64,000 nt of DNA, taken from positions 1-64,000 of the forward strand of contig NZ_VSFF01000008.1 in assembly GCF_008085905.1 (NCBI RefSeq). Direction: 5' to 3'. The notes beneath the pieces were generated by a model. It was not told the origin of the DNA. It was given only the letters and a program-made list of their open reading frames with translations, and did not search any database. This stretch comes from Actinomadura syzygii. GTDB taxonomy: Bacteria; Actinomycetota; Actinomycetes; Streptosporangiales; Streptosporangiaceae. Positions 33,308 through 41,829 of the stretch are shown here, one piece after another (the stretch's first letter is position 1; each line of letters starts with the position of its first letter). Made by a program: the position numbers and the translations under genes.

Positions 33308-35650
33308 ATGAAGCACTGGGGGGAAGCGCCTGACGAGGCGCGTCTGCCGCCCGAGACCGTCCTCAACCAGATGGAGATGGCGGTCATCGTCTGCGACCGC
33401 TTCAGCAACGTCATCTACGGCAACGCCTTCGCGCGCCAGCTGTTCGGCTTCGGCGGGGACGAGGTCATCGGGCACTCCGTGCTGTCCCTCGGCATCGCCG
33501 AGGAGGACCACGAGCAGGCCACCGAGCTGGCCAAGCACGTCCTCAAGGGCGGCGTGTGGGAGGGCACCTTCTGCAACCTGCGCGCCGACGGCAGCACCGT
33601 GTACACGCGGGCGCACGCCGTCCCGCTGCGGCACCCGTCCGGCGCGGTCGACGGCGTCGTGATCTTCGCCCGCGAGGCGCTCCGCTCCAACCAGCGCGAA
33701 CAGGACCGCTACGGCCTGATGGAGCGGATCGGGGAGCGGCTCGCCGGGTCCCTCGAACTGGAGAGCACGCTCCGCCGCGTCGCCGACACCCTCGTCCCGC
33801 AGTTCGCCGACCACTGCTTCATCGACCTCTACAGCGGCGACCGGCTCTACCGGCGGGTGTCGCGGCACGCCGGGAACTGGGAGCCGCCGCCCGGCACCTG
33901 GGCCGAGGTCGGCGACCCGGTCAGCTACCCGCCCGGCCATTTCAGCGAGAAGGCGATGAGCCGCCGCGACGCCGTCCTCGTCGAGGACATGGTGCAGCAC
34001 CGGTTCTCCGCGCCGTCCGAGGAGTCCCGGCGGCTCGGCGTCGAGATGGGCATCACCTCGGTGATCTCCGCGCCGCTGCTGGTGCGCGGCGAGCTGCTCG
34101 GCGTGATGAGCCTCGCGCTGTCCAACCTGTCGAAGCGGCCCGACCCGCACTACGACGGCTTCGACCGCGACCTGCTCGGCGCGATCGCCAGCCGGGTCGC
34201 GCTCGCCGTCGACAACGCGCTGCTGTTCGAGGAGGAGCGCGACACCGCGCTCGCGTTCCAGAAGCACCTGCTGCCCGGCGACCGCCCGCCCCGGCTGGAC
34301 GGCCTGCAGATCGCCTGGCGGTACGAGCCGGCCCGGCCGCTGGAATCGCACGGGCACGGCATCCAGACGCAGGTCGGCGGCGACTGGTACGACGTGATCC
34401 CGCTGTCGGCGGGCCGCGTCGGCCTCGTCATCGGCGACGTCGAGGGCCGCGGCGCCCGCGCCGCCGCCGTGATGGGCCAGCTCCGCGCCGCGCTGCGCGC
34501 CTTCGCCCAGGACGACAAGCCGCCCGCCGACATACTGCGCAAGCTCGACGAGTGGGTGCGGACGATGACCCGTCCCGAGCGGATGCGGTCCGGGTGGAAC
34601 AGCGACGACCTCGTCCGCCCGCCGCTCGTGTCCTGCACGTACTTCGTCTACGACGCCTGGTCGCGGGTGCTGGAGTTCGCGAACGCCGGGCACGACCCGC
34701 CGCTGCTGATCGTGGACGGCCACGTCGGCGACCTGCCGTTCGAGAGCCAGGGCGGCATGCTCGGCCTGCGCGCACCCGGGCTCGGCGGCGAGATCCTCTT
34801 CAACGAGGAGACGACCGAGTTGAAGCCGGGGTCGACGCTCGTCCTCTACACCGACGGGCTGATCGACCGGCGGCCTCGCGACGACGGCGACTACTACACC
34901 CGCGAGGAGTCGCGGGAGATGGTCCGCAACGCGGTCTCGGCCGTCGCGCGCGGCGGCGTCGAGGCGATCGCGAACGCCGCCTACGAGGCGGTGCCCGGCG
35001 ACATCGACGACGACGTCGCGATCGTCGTGATCCGCACCGCCGGGGACGAGCTGGCCGTCGCCGAGCGCACCTTCGACGCCGAGCCGATCATGGTGTCGGA
35101 GGCCCGCCGGATGGCCGCCGACACGTTCGCGTCCTGGGGGATGCTGGACGAGCAGTCCGAGCTGGCGTGCCTGCTGGTGTCGGAGGTCGTGACGAACGTC
35201 GTCCTGCACGCGACGGCCACGCCGACGCCGCGCCGCGAGCCGGTCGTGCCGGTGCCCGCCGGTCCGCCCGGACGGGGCGGGGAGCCGCTGGGCGCGCCGC
35301 CGCCCGTCCAGTTCAACACCGACTTCGGCACGACCGCCCTCGACGCCGACCCGTTCGAGGGCCCGTTCGACGGCGGCGCGTTCGACGAGGACGACTGGAA
35401 CCTCGGCGCCGACCTCGGCCGCCGCGAACCGCCGACCAAGGAGTTCCGGCTCCGGCTGCGGCGCGGCGCGGACGCCGTCTGGGTCGAGGTGTTCGACTCC
35501 GACATGCGCCTGCCGCGCATCCGCAGCGCGGGCGAGACCGACGAGGGCGGGCGCGGCCTCTACCTGGTCGACCAGCTCGCCACCCGGTGGGGCGCCCGGC
35601 CGACGCCCGACGGCAAGGCCGTCTGGTTCGAGCTGCCGCTCGCCCCGTAG
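33308..35650 (+). CDS. PAS-GAF-SpoIIE phosphatase-HATPase regulator of sigma factor activity
   Basis: A 780-aa multidomain protein: PAS (about 15-125), GAF (about 145-310), PP2C/SpoIIE phosphatase (about 335-545, with VGGDWYDVI, VIGDVEGRG, FANAGHDPPLL, LYTDGLIDRR and DIDDDVAIVV), and an RsbW-like HATPase (about 550-780; N-box SEVVTNVVLHA, then VFDSDMRLP and DEGGRGLYLVDQLA). So it joins an anti-anti-sigma phosphatase with an anti-sigma kinase in one chain. The HATPase is split by a Pro/Gly/Asp-rich insertion of about 65 residues (638-705). ATG 33308 has GGGGAG upstream. Soluble; input signal unknown. Confidence 0.9.
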   Translation: MKHWGEAPDEARLPPETVLNQMEMAVIVCDRFSNVIYGNAFARQLFGFGGDEVIGHSVLSLGIAEEDHEQATELAKHVLKGGVWEGTFCNLRADGSTVYTRAHAVPLRHPSGAVDGVVIFAREALRSNQREQDRYGLMERIGERLAGSLELESTLRRVADTLVPQFADHCFIDLYSGDRLYRRVSRHAGNWEPPPGTWAEVGDPVSYPPGHFSEKAMSRRDAVLVEDMVQHRFSAPSEESRRLGVEMGITSVISAPLLVRGELLGVMSLALSNLSKRPDPHYDGFDRDLLGAIASRVALAVDNALLFEEERDTALAFQKHLLPGDRPPRLDGLQIAWRYEPARPLESHGHGIQTQVGGDWYDVIPLSAGRVGLVIGDVEGRGARAAAVMGQLRAALRAFAQDDKPPADILRKLDEWVRTMTRPERMRSGWNSDDLVRPPLVSCTYFVYDAWSRVLEFANAGHDPPLLIVDGHVGDLPFESQGGMLGLRAPGLGGEILFNEETTELKPGSTLVLYTDGLIDRRPRDDGDYYTREESREMVRNAVSAVARGGVEAIANAAYEAVPGDIDDDVAIVVIRTAGDELAVAERTFDAEPIMVSEARRMAADTFASWGMLDEQSELACLLVSEVVTNVVLHATATPTPRREPVVPVPAGPPGRGGEPLGAPPPVQFNTDFGTTALDADPFEGPFDGGAFDEDDWNLGADLGRREPPTKEFRLRLRRGADAVWVEVFDSDMRLPRIRSAGETDEGGRGLYLVDQLATRWGARPTPDGKAVWFELPLAP

Positions 35651-35652
35651 CG

Positions 35653-36648
35653 ATGCGCGCCTGGACGGTGGAGACGCCGGGCCCGATCGCGTCGGGGCCG
35701 CTCCGCCGCGCCGACCGCGCGACGCCGTCCCCCGGCCCGGGGGAGCTGCTCGTACGAGTGCTGGCCTGCGGCGTCTGCCGGACGGACCTGCACGTCGCGG
35801 AGGGCGACCTGCCCGTCCATCTCCCCGGCGTGACGCCGGGCCACGAGATCGTCGGGGAGGTCGTCGAGGCGGGCCCCGGAACCCTGCACGGCACCGGCGA
35901 CCGGATCGGCGTGGCGTGGCTGCGCGGGACGTGCGGCGCATGCCGGTTCTGCCGCCGCGGCGCCGAGAACCTGTGCCCCTACTCCGTCTACACCGGCTGG
36001 GACGCGCACGGCGGCTACGCCGAGTTCGCCGTCGCCGTGGACGCCTACGCCTACGCGCTGCCGCCGGAGCTGGACGACGTCCGCGCCGCGCCGCTGCTGT
36101 GCGCGGGCATCATCGGCTACCGGGCGCTGCGCAGCGCGGCCGTCCCGCCGGGCGGGCGGCTCGGGATCTGGGGGTTCGGCGGGTCCGCGCACCTCGCCGC
36201 GCAGATCGCGATCGCCGAGGGCGCGGAGGTGCACGTGTTCACCCGCAGCCCGGCGGCCCGGGGACTGGCGCGCGAACTGGGCGCGGCGTGGGCGGGCGAC
36301 TCGTTCGACACCGGGCCCGCGCCGCTCGACTCGGCGATCATCTTCGCTCCGGCGGGGGAGCTGGTCCCCGCGGCGCTGGAGCGGCTCGACCGGGGCGGGA
36401 CGTGCGCCGTCGCGGGCATCCACCTGAGCGACGTGCCGTCCCTGGACTACCAGCGGCACCTGTTCCAGGAGCGGACGCTCCGGTCGGTGACCGCGAACAC
36501 CCGCGCGGACGGCGCGGAGTTCCTGACGCTGGCGGCCCGCCTCGGCGTCGCCGTCACCACCCGCGCCTACCCCCTGGACGACGCCGACCGCGCCCTCGCC
36601 GACCTCGCCGCCGACCGCTTCACGGGTGCGGCGGTGCTCGTCCCGTAG
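35653..36648 (+). CDS. Zinc-dependent alcohol dehydrogenase (AdhA/AdhP-like)
   Basis: A 331-aa medium-chain dehydrogenase. Catalytic zinc ligands are C42 (CGVCRTD), H64 and E65 (TPGHEIVG); structural zinc ligands are C94, C97, C100 and C108 (GTCGACRFCRRGAENLC). The Rossmann glycines are in GIWGFGGSAHLAAQ. It would oxidise alcohols with NAD(P). The start is 2 nt after the phosphatase gene stop, so the two are co-transcribed although functions look unrelated. Confidence 0.92.
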   Translation: MRAWTVETPGPIASGPLRRADRATPSPGPGELLVRVLACGVCRTDLHVAEGDLPVHLPGVTPGHEIVGEVVEAGPGTLHGTGDRIGVAWLRGTCGACRFCRRGAENLCPYSVYTGWDAHGGYAEFAVAVDAYAYALPPELDDVRAAPLLCAGIIGYRALRSAAVPPGGRLGIWGFGGSAHLAAQIAIAEGAEVHVFTRSPAARGLARELGAAWAGDSFDTGPAPLDSAIIFAPAGELVPAALERLDRGGTCAVAGIHLSDVPSLDYQRHLFQERTLRSVTANTRADGAEFLTLAARLGVAVTTRAYPLDDADRALADLAADRFTGAAVLVP

Positions 36649-36670
36649 GCCGTCCTCGTCCCGTGGAGGG

Positions 36671-37510
36671 TCAGGGGATGGGTTCGGCGGCGACGTGGGC
36701 CCAGGTCTGGGTGAACCACAGCTCGCCGCCGATGACGCGGGGCTTCGCGCCCGTCTTCGGCCCGCCGTCGACCTCGTCGACGAGCGCGGTGCGGATGCGC
36801 TCGGCGGTCGCGTCGTCGCAGGACCCGGCGAGCCACGGCTCGATGGGACGCTCCACCGTGAAGACGTCCAACCGGCGGATGCTGCCGCCCGCCGAGGTGA
36901 TCATCTCGGTGAGCCGGGCGATGGACGGGGTGCCGGGGTGGTCCGGGTCGCGGAGCCGCTCGATGCGGTCGCGGTCGGGCCCGGCGAGGTTGCCGCGGAC
37001 GAGATCCGCGATGATCACCCGTCCGCCGGGGCGGCAGACCCGCAGCAGCTCGCGGAGCACATGGTCGGGATCGCCCAGGTTGTACAGCGAGAACCGGGCC
37101 GTGACCAGCGAGAACGTGTTGTCCCTGTAGGGCAGGGCGGTGGCGTCGGCCTTGACCCGGACGTGGTCGGGCCCGAGCGGATGCGGCACCCGGTCCTCGC
37201 GGGTGGTGGCGACGGGCGGCGAGTCGCCGTCCGCGATCCGGACTGGACCGGTCCCGAATTCGACCGTGCTCATCCGCCGAGACGAGCCCGCTGCGCGCTC
37301 CCCGGGGGAGACGGCGGCGGGCACGGGCCTTGCCGCCGTGGGCATCGCGTCGACCGCGGTGAGGTGCCCCACCTGCGGGCCGAGCGCCGCGGGCATCGGG
37401 CCGCGGCCGCGCGCCACGTCCAGGCACACGTCGTCGCGGCCGGGCTCCACGAACTCCAGCAGTCGCCTCAGATGCGGGGCGATCGCGCCGCTCTCCCGGA
37501 TCGCGGTCAC
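36671..37510 (-). CDS. Class I SAM-dependent methyltransferase-like protein with altered motif I
   Basis: A 279-aa protein with the UbiE/Methyltransf_11 layout: HLRRLLEFVEPGRDDVCLDVARGRGP (motif I), DATALPYRDNTFSLVTARFSLYNLGD (motif II/III), LRELLRVCRPGGRVIIADLV, and a C-terminal cap. The usual DxGCGxG of motif I reads DVARGRG, with Arg replacing the first Gly or Cys, and about 50 residues are inserted between strands 2 and 3 (residues 58-115). GTG 37510 has AGGGAGAGC upstream. Substrate unknown; SAM binding may be weakened. Convergent with the alcohol dehydrogenase. Confidence 0.82.
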   Translation of the reverse strand: MTAIRESGAIAPHLRRLLEFVEPGRDDVCLDVARGRGPMPAALGPQVGHLTAVDAMPTAARPVPAAVSPGERAAGSSRRMSTVEFGTGPVRIADGDSPPVATTREDRVPHPLGPDHVRVKADATALPYRDNTFSLVTARFSLYNLGDPDHVLRELLRVCRPGGRVIIADLVRGNLAGPDRDRIERLRDPDHPGTPSIARLTEMITSAGGSIRRLDVFTVERPIEPWLAGSCDDATAERIRTALVDEVDGGPKTGAKPRVIGGELWFTQTWAHVAAEPIP

Positions 37511-37649
37511 CGGATGCTCTCCCTTTGCTCGGACCGGCTCCGGCGGACGGGGTCACACTCGCGAGAAGCCGGTTTCGCCTGTTATGACTCTCCGCCGGGG
37601 CGGGAAGTTCGGGACGGCGGGCAATTCGTCCGGTCCGAGTCGGCCGCCG

Positions 37650-37817
37650 CTACCGCATGTGGTTGCCGAACATGGTCATCGCCACGAGGACGAACACGAT
37701 GAGCACCGCTGACCTCGTGGGCATGGGCAGCCGGAGCCGCACGGCGGCCCAGCGGACGCAGAACGTGGCGAGGAGCGCCACGACGACGAGGCCGATCATG
37801 CCTTCCCTGGTGACCAT
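37650..37817 (-). CDS. 55-aa two-TM membrane protein
   Basis: A small gene from ATG 37817 to TAG 37650. The product has a TM helix at about 8-24 (IGLVVVALLATFCV), a basic loop RWAAVRLRLPMPTRS and a second TM at about 38-52 ending FGNHMR. GGAAGG lies seven bases before the start and GC3 is high, so I take it as real despite its size. Reads in the same direction as the methyltransferase 140 bp downstream. No family known to me. Confidence 0.7.
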   Translation of the reverse strand: MVTREGMIGLVVVALLATFCVRWAAVRLRLPMPTRSAVLIVFVLVAMTMFGNHMR

Positions 37818-37912
37818 GCTGACCTTCCGTCCGGGGGGAGAGCCGCCTCCAAGAACGATAGACCGGTGGGGCGCGGATTCCCCCGCGTCCGGACGGCCCG
37901 GCTCAACCCGGC

Positions 37913-37918
37913 TAATCT
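37913..37918 (+). promoter_or_regulatory. -10 element for a leaderless transcript
   Basis: TAATCT ends 6 nt before GTG 37925, the right distance for transcription to begin at the start codon. No ribosome site precedes that gene. This supports the GTG start and leaderless expression. Confidence 0.55.
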
Positions 37919-37924
37919 CGCTCT

Positions 37925-38344
37925 GTGGCAGATGCGAAGGAAGTAGACGACCGGGACGAACTCGACGGCCGGGACCGGCTCGACGGGCTCATGGCGAACC
38001 TGGCGCGGGGCCGGATCGCCGTCGGCCTCGCGGCGCTCGCCGTGCCCCGGCTGACCGGCCGGGCCATGGGCATGGGCGGCGGCGCCGACCCGGGCCGCGA
38101 GTACCTCGTCCGGGCGTTCGGCGCGCGGGAGGTCGCGCTCGGCGCGGGCTACCTGCTGAGCCGGGACGGCTCCGGACGGGCGCTGTGGGCGCGGGTCGGG
38201 CTCGCCGTGGACGCCGCGGACACGATGAGCGCCGTCCGGACGCGTCCCGGCCTGCCGCTGTGGGCCACCGCCGGGGCGGTCGGCATCGCGGGCGCGGCGG
38301 CCGGGCTCGGCGCCGCCAAGGTCGCCCGCGACCTGTTCGGCTGA
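37925..38344 (+). CDS. Conserved actinobacterial membrane protein, unknown function
   Basis: A 139-aa protein with an acidic/basic head (residues 1-25, DDRDELDGRDRLDG), then several short hydrophobic helices (about 30-45, 62-78, 88-100, 112-130). VLRAFGAREVALGAGYLLSR-like and WARVGLAVDAADTMSAV motifs are those of small DUF4267-like proteins. The assignment is tentative. Followed by a tetraloop hairpin at 38362. Confidence 0.72.
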   Translation: MADAKEVDDRDELDGRDRLDGLMANLARGRIAVGLAALAVPRLTGRAMGMGGGADPGREYLVRAFGAREVALGAGYLLSRDGSGRALWARVGLAVDAADTMSAVRTRPGLPLWATAGAVGIAGAAAGLGAAKVARDLFG

Positions 38345-38361
38345 CGCCCGCCGGACCGGGG

Positions 38362-38379
38362 CGGGGGCTTCGGCCCCCG
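38362..38379. terminator. Hairpin with UUCG tetraloop
   Basis: CGGGGGC (38362-38368), loop TTCG, GCCCCCG (38373-38379): a C(UUCG)G-closed stem, among the most stable RNA hairpins, 17 nt after the stop at 38344. No T-tract, as usual for actinobacterial terminators. Confidence 0.6.
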
Positions 38380-38459
38380 AACCCGCGGTCAGGACGTGAT
38401 CCCGCCCGTGTCATGGGTAGATCCTCCCCGTTTGCTCAGGACGAGCGAGGAGCGGCGGC

Positions 38460-40508
38460 ATGGCGGCGGAGACGGCGGCGGCGCGGGACGAGCGGGACAT
38501 GCCGGTGGGCCGGGACCTCTACGTCATCCTCGGCGCGCTCATGCTGGCGATGCTGCTCGCCGCGCTGGACCAGACGATCGTGTCCACGGCGCTGCCGACG
38601 ATCGTCAGCGACCTCGGCGGGCTGAACCACCTGTCCTGGGTCGTGACGGCGTACCTGCTCGCCTCGACCGCGTCGACGCCGCTGTGGGGCAAGCTCGGCG
38701 ACCAGTACGGGCGCAAGCGGCTGTTCCAGACGTCCATCGTGATCTTCCTGGTCGGGTCGGCGCTGTGCGGCCTGTCCCAGGACATGCTGCAACTGATCGT
38801 CTTCCGGGCGCTGCAGGGCCTCGGCGGCGGCGGGCTGATGGTGCTGGTCGTCGCGATCGTCGGGGACGTCGTCCCGCCCCGCGAGCGCGGCCGGTACCAG
38901 GGGCTGTTCGGCGCGGTGTTCGGGGTGGCGAGCGTCTGCGGGCCGCTGCTCGGCGGCTGGTTCGTGGACAACCTGTCCTGGCGCTGGGTGTTCTACATCA
39001 ACGTCCCGATCGGGATCGTCGCGCTGCTGGTGATCGCGGCGGTGCTGCACGCGGGCGGCGAGCGGGAGCGGCACCGCATCGACTACCTCGGCACGCTGCT
39101 GATCGTCGGCTGGGCGGTCGGGCTCGTCCTGATGACGACCTGGGGCGGGACGCGCTACGACTGGCTGTCCGCCCCGATCATCGGGCTGGCCGCCGGGTCG
39201 GTCGCGCTGATCGCGGTGTGGGTGCTCGTGGAGCGCCGGGCCGCCGAGCCGATCATGCCGCCGAAACTGTTCGCGAACTCGGTGTTCTCGCTGGGCGCGG
39301 CGATCAGCTTCGCGGTCGGCTTCGCGATGTTCGGCGCGCTGACGTTCCTGCCGATCTTCCTCCAGGTGGTGCACGGGGTGTCGCCGACGCTGTCCGGGGT
39401 GTACCTGCTGCCGATGATGCTCGGCATGCTGATCGCCTCGATCGGCTCCGGGCAGCTCATCACCCGGTTCGGCCACTACAAGATCTTCCCGATGGCGGGC
39501 ACGCCGATCATCGCGCTGGCGCTCTACCTGTGTTCGAGCCTGGACGAGGACTCGACCGTCCTCGCGATGAGCCTGCGGTTCGCGCTGCTCGGCTTCGGGC
39601 TCGGGCTGGTGCTCCAGGTGCTCGTGATCGCCGTGCAGAACGCCGTGCCGTACGAGGACCTCGGGTCGGCGACGTCCGGCGTCACGTTCTTCCGGCAGAT
39701 CGGCGGGTCGTTCGGCGTCGCGGTGTTCGGGTCGATCTTCAGCAACCAGCTCGCCCGGCACATCACCGACCTCGGTCCGCGGCTGCCGCGCGGGTTCGAC
39801 CCGGCGGCCGTCCAGGGGAACCCGAGCCTGCTCGACCGGTTCCCGGCCACCGTGAAGGAGGGCGTGCTGCACGCCTACGCGCAGTCGATCGACGCGGTGT
39901 TCTTCTGGGCCGTCCCGGTGGCGGCCGCGGCGTTCGTGCTGACGTGGTTCCTGCGCGAGGTGCCGCTGCGGGCCACCTCGGCGGCGCGCGACTACGGCGA
40001 GGGGTTCGGGGCGGCGCCGACCGTCCGGTCGTCCAGGCACGAGATCGAGCGCTGCCTGAGCGAGCTGATGCGCAAGGACCCGAAGGCCCGCGAACTCTAC
40101 GGCCGGCTCGCCGCCCGCTCCGGCGTGGACCTGCCGCCGGGCAGCGTGTGGGCGCTGTGCCGGATCGCCAGGGACGGCACGGTCCCCGGCGCCGACCTGG
40201 CCGACCGCGCCGGGGTCAGCGTCGAGCAGGGCCGCCCGTACATCGACCGGCTGGTGGACGACGGCTACGTCCGCCGCGTCGACGGGACGCTCACCGTCAC
40301 CCCGTCCGGGGAGGTCGCCGCCGAGCGGCTGTTCCGCACGCGCTGCGAGGGCCTCTCCCGGCACCTGGACGGCTGGTCGCCGGAGGCGCATCCCGAGCTG
40401 ACCGACGTCCTGCGGCGGCTCGCGGAGGAGTCCCTCGGGGACGACGCGGACGGCGACGTGCTCGGCCGGCGTCCCGCGGCCGGACAGGGCGGCCCGGCCG
40501 GGGCGTAG
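38460..40508 (+). CDS. DHA2-family multidrug efflux MFS with fused C-terminal winged helix
   Basis: A 682-aa protein. Residues 18-510 are a 14-TM EmrB/QacA transporter (LDQTIVSTALPTIVSDLGG, motif C-like GPLLGGWFVDNLSWRWVFYINVPIG). Residues 525-665 are soluble, with a MarR-like winged helix: VWALCRIARDGTVPGADLADRAGVSVEQGRPYIDRLVDDGYVRRVDGTLTVTPSGEVAAERLF. A pump with an attached DNA-binding-type domain on its cytosolic end is unusual in general, although such fusions occur in actinobacteria. ATG 38460 has GAGGAGCGG upstream. Predicted to export hydrophobic compounds with proton antiport. Confidence 0.9.
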   Translation: MAAETAAARDERDMPVGRDLYVILGALMLAMLLAALDQTIVSTALPTIVSDLGGLNHLSWVVTAYLLASTASTPLWGKLGDQYGRKRLFQTSIVIFLVGSALCGLSQDMLQLIVFRALQGLGGGGLMVLVVAIVGDVVPPRERGRYQGLFGAVFGVASVCGPLLGGWFVDNLSWRWVFYINVPIGIVALLVIAAVLHAGGERERHRIDYLGTLLIVGWAVGLVLMTTWGGTRYDWLSAPIIGLAAGSVALIAVWVLVERRAAEPIMPPKLFANSVFSLGAAISFAVGFAMFGALTFLPIFLQVVHGVSPTLSGVYLLPMMLGMLIASIGSGQLITRFGHYKIFPMAGTPIIALALYLCSSLDEDSTVLAMSLRFALLGFGLGLVLQVLVIAVQNAVPYEDLGSATSGVTFFRQIGGSFGVAVFGSIFSNQLARHITDLGPRLPRGFDPAAVQGNPSLLDRFPATVKEGVLHAYAQSIDAVFFWAVPVAAAAFVLTWFLREVPLRATSAARDYGEGFGAAPTVRSSRHEIERCLSELMRKDPKARELYGRLAARSGVDLPPGSVWALCRIARDGTVPGADLADRAGVSVEQGRPYIDRLVDDGYVRRVDGTLTVTPSGEVAAERLFRTRCEGLSRHLDGWSPEAHPELTDVLRRLAEESLGDDADGDVLGRRPAAGQGGPAGA

Positions 40509-40570
40509 CAGGCCGGAGACCGACTTCACAGCCCGCACGACGCGCGGGCGATGTAACCTCGTAGCAACAG

Positions 40571-40587
40571 ACCGAATCTCGCTCGGT
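40571..40587. promoter_or_regulatory. Possible operator before the thiolase gene
   Basis: ACCGA (40571-40575) and TCGGT (40583-40587) form a short dyad of 17 bp that lies 39 bp before the thiolase start. TAACCT at 40554-40559 could be its -10 hexamer. TetR-type regulators of fatty acid degradation use sites of this size, but no regulator can be assigned. Confidence 0.3.
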
Positions 40588-40625
40588 TTCCCGGGACGGA
40601 ACCCACCCCACCACTTGGAGGCGCA

Positions 40626-41759
40626 GTGGCCGAGGCGTACATCGTCGGCGCGGTCCGTACCCCCGTCGGCACCAAGAAGGGCGCCCTCAAGGACGTCCAC
40701 CCGGCCGACCTCGGGGCCCACGTGCTCAAGGAGCTCGTCAACCGCACCGGGGTCGACCCGTCCGCGGTCGAAGACGTGATCATGGGCTGTGTCATGCAGG
40801 TCGGCCCGCAGACCCTCGACGTCGCGCGCACCGCGTGGCTGTCGGCCGGGCTGCCGGAGAGCGTGCCCGGCGTGACGATCGACCGGCAGTGCGGCTCGTC
40901 GCAGCAGGCGATCCACTTCGCCGCGCAGGGCGTCCTGTCCGGCACGCAGGACCTCGTCGTCGCCTCCGGCGTGGAGCAGATGGCCAAGGTGCCGATGGGC
41001 GCCACCATCGTCCAGGGGATGGACTTCCCGTTCGGCGAGGGCTGGGCCGAGCGCTACGGCATGCAGGAGATCTCCCAGTTCCGCGGGGCGGAGCTGATGG
41101 CCGAGAAGTGGGACCTCAGCCGCGAGGAGATGGAGCGGTTCGCGCTGGAGAGCCACCGGCGCGGCGCCGCCGCGATCGAGGCGGGCTACTTCGACCGCGA
41201 GATCGCGCCGATCGCGGGGCTGACCAAGGACGAGGGCGCCCGTCCCGACACGACGCTGGAGAAGATGGCGGGCCTCAAGGTGCTGCGCGAGGGCGGGCGG
41301 ATGACCGCCGCGCTGGCCTCGCAGATCTCGATCGGCGCGTCCGCGCTGCTGATCGCGTCCGAGGCTGCGGTGAAGCGGCACAACCTGACGCCGCGCGCCC
41401 GCATCCACACCCTCTCGGTGACCGGCTCCGACCCGGTCTACATGCTGACCGGGCCGATCCCGGCGACGGAGCGGGCGCTGGAGCGGTCCGGGCTGAAGAT
41501 CGGCGACATCGACGTGTTCGAGGTCAACGAGGCGTTCGCGCCCGTCCCGATGGCGTGGGCGCGCGACACGGGCGCGTCGCTGGAGAAGACGAACCCGAAC
41601 GGCGGCGCGATCGCGCTCGGGCACCCGCTCGGCGCGACCGGCGGCATCCTGATGACCAAGCTCCTGCACGAGCTGGAGCGCACCGGCGGACGGTACGGCC
41701 TGCAGACCATGTGCGAGGGCGGCGGCCAGGCCAACGCCACGATCATCGAGCGGCTGTAG
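40626..41759 (+). CDS. Acetyl-CoA C-acyltransferase (thiolase)
   Basis: A 377-aa thiolase. The nucleophile is C89 in DRQCGSSQQA; H333 in GHPLGATGG and C363 in MCEGGGQAN complete the active site. It cleaves 3-ketoacyl-CoA with CoA in beta-oxidation, or works in the synthetic direction. GTG 40626 follows TTGGAGGCGCA. The enoyl-CoA hydratase gene follows after 70 bp that contain a strong hairpin, so they may be separate transcripts. Confidence 0.94.
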   Translation: MAEAYIVGAVRTPVGTKKGALKDVHPADLGAHVLKELVNRTGVDPSAVEDVIMGCVMQVGPQTLDVARTAWLSAGLPESVPGVTIDRQCGSSQQAIHFAAQGVLSGTQDLVVASGVEQMAKVPMGATIVQGMDFPFGEGWAERYGMQEISQFRGAELMAEKWDLSREEMERFALESHRRGAAAIEAGYFDREIAPIAGLTKDEGARPDTTLEKMAGLKVLREGGRMTAALASQISIGASALLIASEAAVKRHNLTPRARIHTLSVTGSDPVYMLTGPIPATERALERSGLKIGDIDVFEVNEAFAPVPMAWARDTGASLEKTNPNGGAIALGHPLGATGGILMTKLLHELERTGGRYGLQTMCEGGGQANATIIERL

Positions 41760-41767
41760 CCCCCGCC

Positions 41768-41803
41768 GCGGCCCGCCCGCACAGGGCTGGACGGGCGGGC
41801 CGC
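41768..41803 (+). terminator. Strong hairpin after the thiolase gene
   Basis: GCGGCCCGCCCG (41768-41779) pairs with CGGGCGGGCCGC (41792-41803): a perfect 12-bp GC stem with a 12-nt loop, 8 nt after the thiolase stop. Likely a terminator or an attenuating processing site before the hydratase gene. Confidence 0.65.
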
Positions 41804-41829
41804 GTGCGGCGGCCGGGAACAGGCTGGAC

